Shown: positions 17,940 to 25,242 of the stretch, piece after piece
Layout of the letters: each line of letters opens with the position of its first letter
How positions within the stretch are numbered: position 1 is the first letter of the stretch
From: Paracoccus endophyticus
GTDB taxonomy: Bacteria > Pseudomonadota > Alphaproteobacteria > Rhodobacterales > Rhodobacteraceae
Length of the DNA: 64,000 bases
Assembly: GCF_003286075.1 (NCBI RefSeq)
Contig: NZ_QLUV01000005.1
Coordinates: 124,001 to 188,000 of the forward strand
Reading direction: 5' to 3'
Made by a program: the position numbers and the translations under genes
The notes under the pieces: model-generated
Database searches by the model: none
Seen by the model: only the letters and a program-made list of their open reading frames with translations
Told to the model about the DNA's origin: nothing

Positions 17940-19544
17940 TTATTCGGCCGGCACGGCGACGCGGGTTTCGGCGATGCGGGGCTGACGGGCCACCGTGGCC
18001 CACAGGTTCCAGCACATCACCAGCGCCCCGGCCAGGAAGAACACCCCGCCCAGCGTGCGCACGACCAGCATCGGATACTTGGCGATCACGGTGTCGGCGA
18101 AGGCGTTGACCAGGAAGCCCTGGCTGTCCACCTCGCGCCACATCAGGCCCTCCATGATGCCCGACACCCACATCGACGAGGCGTAGAGCACCAGCCCGAT
18201 GGTCGCGAGCCAGAAGTGCCAGCTGACCGCGGACAGCGAATACAGCCGTTCACGCCCCCACAGCCGCGGGGTCAGGTAATACAGCGCGCCGAAGGTGATC
18301 ATCCCGTTCCAGCCCAGCGCGCCGGAATGGACGTGGCCGATGGTCCAGTCGGTGTAGTGCGACAGCGAGTTCACGGCCTTGATCGACATCATCGGCCCCT
18401 CGAACGTGGCCATGCCGTAAAAGCCGACGGCGACGACCATCATCCGCAGGATCGGGTCGGTCCGCAGCTTGTCCCAGGCCCCCGACAGCGTCATCAGCCC
18501 GTTGATCATGCCGCCCCAGGACGGCATCCACAGCATGATCGAGAACACCATGCCCAGGGTCGCCGCCCATTCCGGCAGCGCGGTATAGTGCAGGTGGTGG
18601 GGACCCGCCCAGATGTACATGAAGATCAGCGCCCAGAAGTGGATGATCGACAGCTTGTAGCTGTAGACCGGACGCTCTGCCTGCTTGGGGATGAAGTAGT
18701 ACATCATGCCCAGGAAGCCCGCGGTCAGGAAGAAGCCCACCGCGTTGTGGCCGTACCACCACTGGGTCATCGCGTCCTGCACGCCCGCGAACAGCACCAC
18801 CGACTTGGACCCGAAGATGCTGACCGGCACCGCCAGGTTGTTGACGACGTGCAGCATCGCGATGGTGACGATGAAGGACAGATAGAACCAGTTGGCCACA
18901 TAGATGTGGGGTTCGCGCCGGCGCATGACCGTGCCCAGATAGACCGCCAGATAGGCCACCCAGACGATCGTCAGCCACCAGTCGACGTACCATTCCGGCT
19001 CGGCGTATTCCTTGGAATGGGTGGCGCCCAGGATATAGCCGCTGGCCGCGAGCACGATGAACAGGTTGTAGCCCCAGAACACGAACCAGGCCAGGTTCCC
19101 GCCCCACAGCCGCGTCGCGCAGGATCGCTGCACGACATAGAACGACGTGGCGATCAGCGCGTTGCCGCCAAAGGCGAAGATCACGGCCGAGGTGTGCAGC
19201 GGCCGCAGCTTGCCGAAGTTCAGGTATCCCTGCGCCACGTCCGAAAAGTTCAGGACCGGCCAGGCCAGCTGCGCGGCGATGATAACGCCCACCAGAAAGC
19301 CGACGACGCCCCAGCCTGCCGTGGCGATCACGCCCGCGCGCACCACGCCATCGAGGTATTCGTTGCGGTTGGGGGCCAGGCGGACGCCCTCCATCCTCCG
19401 CAGCACCCACATGAAGGTGAGGCCGGCAGCCAGCATCACCGTCAGGGCATTGACCATATAGGCCAGATCGCGCGCATAGTTGGCGGCGATTGCGGCGAAC
19501 ACCGCAATCGCGCCCAGCGCGATCAGCTTCAAGCTATCCCACAT
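17940..19544 (-). CDS. ccoN: cbb3 oxidase catalytic subunit CcoN
   Basis: The heme b / heme b3-CuB subunit that reduces O2 with high affinity and pumps protons at low oxygen. It has 534 residues with about 12-13 membrane helices. Ligand motifs include [14 protein letters not shown] (low-spin heme His), [11 protein letters not shown] (CuB His and active-site region), [14 protein letters not shown] (CuB His pair) and [11 protein letters not shown] (heme b and b3 His). It is the first gene of ccoNOQP. The leader carries an FNR box at 19643-19656 and AAGGAC before the ATG. Confidence 0.97.
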   Translation of the reverse strand: MWDSLKLIALGAIAVFAAIAANYARDLAYMVNALTVMLAAGLTFMWVLRRMEGVRLAPNRNEYLDGVVRAGVIATAGWGVVGFLVGVIIAAQLAWPVLNFSDVAQGYLNFGKLRPLHTSAVIFAFGGNALIATSFYVVQRSCATRLWGGNLAWFVFWGYNLFIVLAASGYILGATHSKEYAEPEWYVDWWLTIVWVAYLAVYLGTVMRRREPHIYVANWFYLSFIVTIAMLHVVNNLAVPVSIFGSKSVVLFAGVQDAMTQWWYGHNAVGFFLTAGFLGMMYYFIPKQAERPVYSYKLSIIHFWALIFMYIWAGPHHLHYTALPEWAATLGMVFSIMLWMPSWGGMINGLMTLSGAWDKLRTDPILRMMVVAVGFYGMATFEGPMMSIKAVNSLSHYTDWTIGHVHSGALGWNGMITFGALYYLTPRLWGRERLYSLSAVSWHFWLATIGLVLYASSMWVSGIMEGLMWREVDSQGFLVNAFADTVIAKYPMLVVRTLGGVFFLAGALVMCWNLWATVARQPRIAETRVAVPAE

Positions 19545-19642
19545 CTGACTTGTCCTTATATCCTGACGGCCCCCGAATCGCGCAGGCGCGCCGCGTCGGC
19601 TGTCTCAGGCGCGTGCTTAGTCCGGCAACAGTTGACGATACA

Positions 19643-19656
19643 TTGATCTGGGTCAA
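19643..19656. promoter_or_regulatory. FNR box between ccoN and uspA
   Basis: TTGAT-CTGG-GTCAA matches the FNR consensus at all but one base. Toward ccoN a -10-like CTAAGC lies at 19620-19615, about 31 bases from the box centre, as expected for a box at -41.5. Toward uspA, TAAGGT at 19680-19685 is at an equal distance. One site could therefore serve both divergent genes. Confidence 0.85.
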
Positions 19657-19733
19657 CAAATCTGGCGCGACCTGCGGCGTAAGGTCATACCTGCGGCACC
19701 CGCGCGGATGCTGCCCCTGAGGAGAGTGCAGAC

Positions 19734-20573
19734 ATGGGCTACAAGACCATCCTGACCGTCGTCACCCAACCGGGTCAGACCGAGCAGATCGACGCCGCGG
19801 TGGCGTTGGCGCGGCGCGAGGACGCGCATCTGGAGGTCTTCCTTCTGGGCGTCGATCACACCCAGACCGGCTATTACTATGCCGGCGCATCGGCCTATGT
19901 CTTTCAGGAATCGATCGATCGCGCGATGGCAGCCGCCGGGGCACTGGAAACCGAGGTGCGCGAGCGCCTGGCCCGCGAGGAGATCCGCTGGTCGGCCGAA
20001 AGCGCCGTGGCGCAGATGGGGGGCGTGTCGGGCCTGATCGGGTCGCGCGCGCGCTTTGCCGACATCGCGGTGCAGGGCCGCCCTTACGGCGAAGGCGCGG
20101 CGGCGGACGCCGAGGCGGTGGTCGAGGCCGAGATGTTCGAGGGCTGCTGCCCGGTCCTGATCCTGCCCGGCAAGTCCGATGCGATCAAGACCATGGGCCG
20201 GCACATCCTGATCGCCTGGAACCAGGCCGACGAGGCGATGGCCGCCGTGCGCCGCGCCCTGCCGATGCTGAAGGCCGCCGAGCGGGTCGAGATCGCGGTC
20301 GTGGACCCCTCGCCCCACTCCAGCGAAGGTTCGGACCCGGGCGGCGCGCTGTGCCAGATGCTGACGCGCCACGGGGTCAGGGCGGAAATCGCGGTGCTGG
20401 CCAAGACCCTGCCCACCGTGACCGAGGTGCTGAACCGCCGCGCGACCGAGATCGGCGCCGACATGATCGTGATGGGCGCCTACGGCCATTCCCGCTTCCG
20501 CGAGGCGATCCTGGGGGGCGCCACCCGCTATATGCTGGAACGGGCGACGCTGCCGGTCCTGATGGCGCGCTGA
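19734..20573 (+). CDS. uspA: Universal stress protein, two tandem Usp domains
   Basis: A cytoplasmic stress protein of unknown biochemical action. Its 279 residues form two Usp folds, about 1-145 and 155-279. The second carries the ATP-binding-type motif MGAYGHSRFREAILGG; the first is more diverged. A strong GAGGAG site lies before the ATG. It is divergent from ccoN and shares its FNR box, so it should rise when oxygen falls. It converges on fnrP. The same uspA position next to cco and fnr genes is known in Paracoccus and Rhodobacter relatives. Confidence 0.92.
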   Translation: MGYKTILTVVTQPGQTEQIDAAVALARREDAHLEVFLLGVDHTQTGYYYAGASAYVFQESIDRAMAAAGALETEVRERLAREEIRWSAESAVAQMGGVSGLIGSRARFADIAVQGRPYGEGAAADAEAVVEAEMFEGCCPVLILPGKSDAIKTMGRHILIAWNQADEAMAAVRRALPMLKAAERVEIAVVDPSPHSSEGSDPGGALCQMLTRHGVRAEIAVLAKTLPTVTEVLNRRATEIGADMIVMGAYGHSRFREAILGGATRYMLERATLPVLMAR

Positions 20574-20576
20574 GCG

Positions 20577-20593
20577 TGCGGCCGATGGCCGCA
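20577..20593. terminator. Hairpin between uspA and fnrP
   Basis: TGCGGCC (20577-20583) and GGCCGCA (20587-20593) form a perfect 7-base-pair stem with a 3-base loop between the two convergent stops. There is no T run, so any stop signal is weak or factor-dependent. Confidence 0.4.
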
Positions 20594-20606
20594 GGCCCCC
20601 TGGGCG

Positions 20607-21368
20607 TCAGCTCAGCGGGCCGCCATCGGCGTCGTCGCCGCTTTCGGCCACCAGCCGGCTGAAATCCGGGACGATGACATGGCGCTTGCCCTCAAGCTCG
20701 ATCACGCCGTCGCGCTTGAGGGCCGAGATCTGCCGGCTGACGGTTTCCAGCGTCAGCCCCAGGTAATCGGCCATCGCCTCACGGGTCAGCGGCAGGGTGA
20801 TCGCCGTGCGGCCGGAGGGCGCGTCCTGCCGCAGCGCCGTCTCGCGCCGGACCAGGATCGCCAGGAACGAGGCGATCTTCTCGCGCGCCGACTTGCGGCC
20901 CAGCAGCAGCAGCCACTCGCGCGCCGCGTCCAGTTCGTCCAGCGTCATGTCCAGCAGCCGCGCGGCGATGCGCGGGGTGCGCGCCATCAGCGCCTCGAAC
21001 GGGCGACGGCGGAAACAGCACAGCAGCAGGTCGGACGTGGCCGTCACGGTATACGCGGCCGTCCCCCGGCCCGGGCGGCCGAGGAAGTCCGACGGCAGCA
21101 GCAGGCCCACCATCTGGGTGCGCCCGTCCTCCATCGTCTGGGTCAGGCTGGCCACGCCCGACACGACCGAGGCGACGAAATCCATCCGCTCGCCCGACAG
21201 CACCACCGTCTGTCCCGCGTCATAGCGACGATAGTATTTCGTGGATTCCAGCTGGTCGAGGTCGTCGGCCTCGCATGTGGCGCAGACCGCCCGATAGCGG
21301 ATCGGGCAGGCTGCGCACGCGACCTGCAACGGGTGCGCGGCGCAGTCGTGCTGGATTGTCTTGATCAA
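20607..21368 (-). CDS. fnrP: Oxygen-sensing transcription regulator FnrP (CRP/FNR family)
   Basis: Holds an oxygen-labile 4Fe-4S cluster and activates genes at TTGAT-N4-ATCAA sites when oxygen is low. Taking TTG 21368 as start gives 253 residues. Cluster ligands are Cys18, Cys21 and Cys29 (spacing C-x2-C-x7-C, as in FnrL/FnrP), plus Cys117 or Cys118 in LLLCCFRRRPFEAL. The cAMP-like beta roll follows, then a helix-turn-helix LTREAMADYLGLTLETVSRQISALKR. No ATG or GTG fits the frame near the N-terminus; only TTG 21368 and TTG 21374 do, and both lie inside an FNR box. It is divergent from hemN. Confidence 0.93.
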   Translation of the reverse strand: MIKTIQHDCAAHPLQVACAACPIRYRAVCATCEADDLDQLESTKYYRRYDAGQTVVLSGERMDFVASVVSGVASLTQTMEDGRTQMVGLLLPSDFLGRPGRGTAAYTVTATSDLLLCCFRRRPFEALMARTPRIAARLLDMTLDELDAAREWLLLLGRKSAREKIASFLAILVRRETALRQDAPSGRTAITLPLTREAMADYLGLTLETVSRQISALKRDGVIELEGKRHVIVPDFSRLVAESGDDADGGPLS

Positions 21369-21374
21369 GGTCAA
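21361..21374. promoter_or_regulatory. FNR box between fnrP and hemN
   Basis: TTGAT-CAAG-GTCAA on the plus strand matches the consensus at all but one base. The centre is about 43 bases before the hemN ATG, so a start at +41.5 would give a nearly leaderless hemN mRNA. On the minus strand the box covers the likely fnrP start codon, which fits self-repression better than activation. Confidence 0.8.
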
Positions 21375-21410
21375 TGTGGGTCCGCGCCTTTCGGTGTCCA
21401 AGCTAGGGCC

Positions 21411-22766
21411 ATGGAACAGGAATCGCAACTCACCCGGCTGGGGCTGTTTGACGCGCGCGTGCCGCGATACACCAGCTATCCCACCGCCCCGCATTTCAAG
21501 CCCGTCGTCACGAGCGCCGATTTTACCCGCTGGGTGCAGGCGGTGCCCGCGGGGGGCGCCATCTCGCTGTACATGCACGTGCCGTTCTGCCGACGGCTGT
21601 GCTGGTTCTGCGCCTGCCGCACGCAGGGCACGCAGTCGGACGCGCCCGTGCGCGCCTATGCCGACATCCTGCTGGCGGAACTCGAGCTGCTGAAGGCGAA
21701 CCTTGCCCCCGGCGTGCGCCTGTCGCGGCTGCACTGGGGCGGCGGCACGCCCACGCTGATGCCGCCCGACATGATGCGGCGCGTGGCGGGGGCGGTCTTC
21801 GACGCCTTTCCGCTGGCCGAGGGCGCCGAGTTCTCGGTCGAGATCGACCCCAACGAGATCGACGAGGCGCGCATGGACGCGCTGGCCGAATCGGGGCTGA
21901 CCCGCGCCAGCATCGGGGTGCAGGACTTCGACCCCGAGATCCAGAAGACCATCGGCCGCGACCAGAGCTTCGAGATCACGGCCGAGGCGGTGCGCATGAT
22001 CCGCGCCCGCGGCATCGCCAGCCTGAACGCCGATATCCTGTATGGCCTGCCCCACCAGACGCCGCAGCGGATCGCCGAGTCGATCCAGAAGCTGATGGCG
22101 CTGTCGCCCGACCGGATCGCGCTTTACGGCTATGCCCATGTGCCGTGGATGGCCAAGCGCCAGGTGATGATCCCCGACGCGGCGCTGCCCGACGCGCAAG
22201 CCCGCCTGCGGCTGTTCGAGGTGGCCCGCGACCTGCTGGTCGCCGACGGCTATGACGAGATCGGCATCGACCATTTCGCCCGCCCCGGCGACGGGCTGGC
22301 CGTGGCGCAAAAGGCCGGGCTGCTGCGGCGCAATTTCCAGGGCTATACCGACGACCAGGCGCAGGTGCTGGTCGGCATGGGGGCCTCGTCGATCTCTCGC
22401 TTTCCGCAGGGCTATGCCCAGAACGCCCCCGCGACCGGCGCCCATGTCAAGGCGATCCGCGAGGGCCGCTTCTCGACCACGCGCGGCCATGTGTTCACGC
22501 CCGAGGACATCTGGCGGGCGCGCATGATCGAGGCGCTGATGTGCGACTTCGAGATCAGGGCCGACGAGTTCATCCGCGACCATGGCTTCACGCCCGCCAC
22601 GCTGGCGGCGGTGTTCGCCCCCGTCCAGGCGCAGTTCGGCGACATGGTGGCGGTGGGCCCCGGCGGTCTGTCGATCCCGGAACGCGGCCGGCCGCTGACC
22701 CGGATGATCGCGCGGATGTTCGACGGCTACGAGATGGAGGCGAAGGGCCACTCTCCGGCGATCTGA
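21411..22766 (+). CDS. hemN: Oxygen-independent coproporphyrinogen III oxidase (radical SAM)
   Basis: Makes protoporphyrinogen IX without O2, replacing HemF under anoxia. It has 451 residues, the normal length. The radical-SAM cluster motif CRRLCWFCAC gives ligands Cys60, Cys64 and Cys67. Also seen are RYTSYPTAPHF near the start, LHWGGGTPTLM, VEIDPNEID, GVQDFDPEIQKTIGRDQ, and the true-HemN C-terminal domain, which distinguishes it from HemW. ATG 21411 gives the standard N-terminus. It is known in relatives as hemZ/hemN under FnrL control; an FNR box lies directly upstream. Confidence 0.96.
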   Translation: MEQESQLTRLGLFDARVPRYTSYPTAPHFKPVVTSADFTRWVQAVPAGGAISLYMHVPFCRRLCWFCACRTQGTQSDAPVRAYADILLAELELLKANLAPGVRLSRLHWGGGTPTLMPPDMMRRVAGAVFDAFPLAEGAEFSVEIDPNEIDEARMDALAESGLTRASIGVQDFDPEIQKTIGRDQSFEITAEAVRMIRARGIASLNADILYGLPHQTPQRIAESIQKLMALSPDRIALYGYAHVPWMAKRQVMIPDAALPDAQARLRLFEVARDLLVADGYDEIGIDHFARPGDGLAVAQKAGLLRRNFQGYTDDQAQVLVGMGASSISRFPQGYAQNAPATGAHVKAIREGRFSTTRGHVFTPEDIWRARMIEALMCDFEIRADEFIRDHGFTPATLAAVFAPVQAQFGDMVAVGPGGLSIPERGRPLTRMIARMFDGYEMEAKGHSPAI

Positions 22767-22845
22767 CCGCCGGGCAGACGGGCTACGATTCACGCTTTAC
22801 TCGGCAAATCGTTTTTGTCAGGAAAGCGGGGAAGGGGGAGATCCC

Positions 22846-23049
22846 ATGGCGCGCACGACTCGACTGGTTCCCGCTCGGCCCGCTGCCCTGCGCCTGACCG
22901 CCGCGCGAGCTGAAGACCGCCGTGGATCCCCTGGTGGCCGGCCCGTCCGGGGCCGGCAGACGCAATCCATCGAGCGCGCGGTCGAGGCGCTGGGGCTGAA
23001 GGCCATCGCCTTCGGGGGGTCCGACAACCCCGACGCGGTTTTTCAGTAA
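22846..23049 (+). CDS. Possible small ORF of unknown function upstream of bfd
   Basis: A 67-codon frame with a strong ribosome-binding region (GGGGGAGATCCC before ATG) that ends 10 bases before bfd. The first half is Arg/Ala/Pro-rich with uneven codon use. The second half (TQSIERAVEALGLKAIAFGG) looks more protein-like and has the high third-position GC of neighbouring genes. I recognise no family. It may be a real leader gene of the bfd-bfr unit, the end of a decayed gene, or chance. Confidence 0.35.
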   Translation: MARTTRLVPARPAALRLTAARAEDRRGSPGGRPVRGRQTQSIERAVEALGLKAIAFGGSDNPDAVFQ

Positions 23050-23059
23050 GGGCACCGCC

Positions 23060-23314
23060 ATGATCGTTTGCCACTGCACCCAGATCACGGATGTCGAGAT
23101 CCGCGCCGCCGTCGGCTGGATGCGGGCCGCCGATCCTGATACGATCGTGACACCCGGCAAGATCTATCACGCCCTTGGCAGGCGTGCGGATTGCGGCGGG
23201 TGCATGAAACTTTTTGTCGCGACGATGCGGACCGCGGACGGGTTCGCGGTCGAGGCGGACCCGCGGGCGGTGCCGGCGGTGCTGCGTGGCCTTCGCCATC
23301 GGGCGGCGAGCTGA
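23060..23314 (+). CDS. bfd: Bacterioferritin-associated ferredoxin
   Basis: A [2Fe-2S] protein that passes electrons to bacterioferritin to release stored iron. It has 84 residues against about 64 in E. coli; the additional length is a basic C-terminal tail. The four cluster cysteines have Bfd spacing: C4-x-C6 in VCHC and C45-x2-C48 in DCGGC. It lies 14 bases before bfr, so the pair is almost surely one transcript. Confidence 0.93.
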   Translation: MIVCHCTQITDVEIRAAVGWMRAADPDTIVTPGKIYHALGRRADCGGCMKLFVATMRTADGFAVEADPRAVPAVLRGLRHRAAS

Positions 23315-23328
23315 ACGAAAGGGCGACC

Positions 23329-23814
23329 ATGAAGGGTGATTCCAAGGTCATTGAGTATCTGAATGCCGCGCTGCGGTCGGAACTGACGGCGGTCAGCCAG
23401 TACTGGCTGCACTATCGCCTGCAGGAAGACTGGGGATACGGCCGCATCGCCGACAAGTCGCGCGCCGAGTCCATCGAGGAGATGAACCACGCCGACCGGC
23501 TGATCCAGCGGATCATCTTCCTGGAAGGTCATCCGAACCTGCAAAAGCTGGATCCGCTGCGCATCGGCCAGACCATCCGCGAGACGATGGAGGCCGACCT
23601 GGCCGGCGAGCACGATGCCCGCACCCTGTACCTGGAGGCGCGCCAATACTGCGCGTCGGTCAACGACCAGGTGTCCAAGGCGCTGTTCGATGACCTGATC
23701 GCCGACGAGGAAGGCCACATCGATTTCCTGGAAACCCAGCTGTCCCTGCACGACCAGCTTGGCGCGCAGAACTATGGCCTGCTGAACGCAAAGCCGTCCG
23801 ACAAGGCCGAATGA
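23329..23814 (+). CDS. bfr: Bacterioferritin
   Basis: Forms the 24-subunit heme-containing iron-storage shell. It has 161 residues. The ferroxidase site is complete: Glu18, Glu51, His54, Glu94, Glu127 and His130. The heme ligand Met52 is in IEEMNHADR. The frame is open upstream into bfd, but ATG 23329 gives the exact family N-terminus ([12 protein letters not shown]). Iron control is likely, but I could not find a clear Irr or Fur site upstream. Confidence 0.97.
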   Translation: MKGDSKVIEYLNAALRSELTAVSQYWLHYRLQEDWGYGRIADKSRAESIEEMNHADRLIQRIIFLEGHPNLQKLDPLRIGQTIRETMEADLAGEHDARTLYLEARQYCASVNDQVSKALFDDLIADEEGHIDFLETQLSLHDQLGAQNYGLLNAKPSDKAE

Positions 23815-23821
23815 CGGCCCA

Positions 23822-23847
23822 CCCGGTCGCGTCCTGGCGCGACCGGG
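23822..23847 (+). terminator. Hairpin after bfr
   Basis: A perfect 10-base-pair stem, CCCGGTCGCG (23822-23831) with CGCGACCGGG (23838-23847), around a 6-base loop, starting 7 bases after the bfr stop. It has no T run. It probably marks the end of the bfd-bfr transcript. Confidence 0.55.
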
Positions 23848-23937
23848 GGTGCAAGTCCTGTCCGGCCGGCTGCCCCGGTCTGCGACCTGACCCGTTGTAA
23901 CGGTGTGCCCTGCCGCCACGACTGTCACGGTGCCATG

Positions 23938-24270
23938 AGCGCCCTTCCCCGTCCTGCCGCCAGCCTGCTGGCCCTCTGCCTCGGCACGGCCGATCCGGTG
24001 CCGCTGAGGGGCCTTGCGTCCGGGCAAAGACCGCCAAGCCTGTGCCCCTGCCTCGACGAGGACGCCTTCGCCATGCAGGGCTATGCCGGGTCGATTGCCG
24101 CGGGCGCGGACAGGCGCATCGTCGTGACCTCGCCGGGCGGCGGGGTGGCAATCATTTTGCCGCGGACGGCGCCCACCACGCGACGCTGCGCCGCCCCGAC
24201 CTGTGCGGAGCCTACGGGCGCGTCACGACACGGCGTGGGACAGCCACCGGGTCGCACTGGAGCGCCCTGC
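23938..24270 (+). pseudogene. Decayed C-terminal fragment of a DUF1513 protein
   Basis: Three reading frames in turn give pieces of one family. Frame one (23938 to about 24155) reads TADPVPLRGL, then DEDAFAMQGYAGSIAAGAD and IVVTSPGGGVAI. Frame two (about 24150-24215) reads ATLRRPDLCGAYGRV. Frame three reads HDTAWDSHRVAL, like the family's C-terminus. DUF1513 proteins normally have about 350 residues, have WD40-like propellers, and are encoded with EfeO/imelysin iron-uptake genes. At least two frameshifts are present and the N-terminal two thirds are missing. Assignment is from memory of the family, so a profile search is needed. It abuts the sulfotransferase stop. Confidence 0.6.
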
Positions 24271-24277
24271 GCGACCG

Positions 24278-25096
24278 TCAGCGGCCCAGCTTGGCGTGCA
24301 CCTCGTCCAGGTCGACCGGACCCTTGGGCATCTTGTTGTCGGGGTCGTCGAAATCATAGCGGAACAGCTGGAAATCCTTCTTGTAGATTTCCCAGATCAG
24401 ATGCCGCGACAGGTCGTCGAAATACTCGCTGACCTTGTGGGCGCGCCTGGGGCCGTGACCCTCGGATTCGTTGAACCGGGGCACCGCGCTCACGTCCACG
24501 GTGACGGGCGTGTCGGCGGCATCCAGCACCGCCTGCATCCCCTCGTTGAACCTTTCGGTGAAAAAGATCTGGTCGTACCGCCCGCCGTTCGCGATGAAGG
24601 TCGCGACATGGCCCGACATGGCCGACCAGTGGATGTCCGGCTCCATCGGGCGGCGCCAGCGGATGGTGTCGCGCGCAAACAGCAGGAACCGCCGGAACGA
24701 GGCGATCTGGTCGAAGTCGAAGCCGTTTTCGGGGCTGCCCACGTCCACGCCGTAGCGCTGCATCAGCTGCGGCACCATGTTGCCGCGATAGCGCTTGCCG
24801 TTGCGCTGCACGCCCGCGATCTTGTCGAAGAACGACGACAGGATGCGCGCATACGGGTTGCGGACGCAGGTGAAGGTCACGGGCCTGCCGGCACGGACGG
24901 CCTGCTCGATCAGGGGCTGGCTGCTGTCCTGGTTCCACTTGTGCAGGCCTTCGGTGGCATCGTGGATGTCGCCGTCGAAATACCGCCCGTGATCGGCATA
25001 GAACATGATCTGCCCGATGGTCGAGCAGGCGCATTTGGGCACGACCCGATAGGCCAGGCTTTCGCTTTCGGTCATCCAGGTGCCGGGAAATCCCAT
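24278..25096 (-). CDS. Sulfotransferase family 2 protein
   Basis: Likely transfers sulfate from PAPS to a carbohydrate. It has 272 residues. The 5'-phosphosulfate loop is AYRVVPKCACSTIGQIMF (PKCACST at 20-26), and the 3'-phosphate-binding motif is CVRNPYARILSSFF (77-90), both of the HNK-1/chondroitin sulfotransferase type (PF03567). No signal peptide or membrane helix is seen, so it should be cytoplasmic. ATG 25096 is preferred over 25162 because it starts close to the first conserved strand. It is divergent from a GT14 glycosyltransferase 146 bases away, which suggests a shared glycan pathway. Confidence 0.87.
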   Translation of the reverse strand: MGFPGTWMTESESLAYRVVPKCACSTIGQIMFYADHGRYFDGDIHDATEGLHKWNQDSSQPLIEQAVRAGRPVTFTCVRNPYARILSSFFDKIAGVQRNGKRYRGNMVPQLMQRYGVDVGSPENGFDFDQIASFRRFLLFARDTIRWRRPMEPDIHWSAMSGHVATFIANGGRYDQIFFTERFNEGMQAVLDAADTPVTVDVSAVPRFNESEGHGPRRAHKVSEYFDDLSRHLIWEIYKKDFQLFRYDFDDPDNKMPKGPVDLDEVHAKLGR

Positions 25097-25242
25097 GCAT
25101 CGCCCCTCTGTGCGGGGCGCGCGTCCCTGGCTTGCCCCTCCGGTGAAAATCGTTATGGACACAAATCAAATCGCCGGCCGGGATTCAACGGGGCCACGCA
25201 AGATAATGCGCCGCGATGGCGTTCGGCGACCTGAGAGGGACG

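Noticed and set aside
21375..22793. Long minus-strand open frame leading into fnrP
   Set aside because: It is the complement of hemN, with a composition typical of antisense frames in GC-rich DNA. The FnrP fold begins only near 21368.
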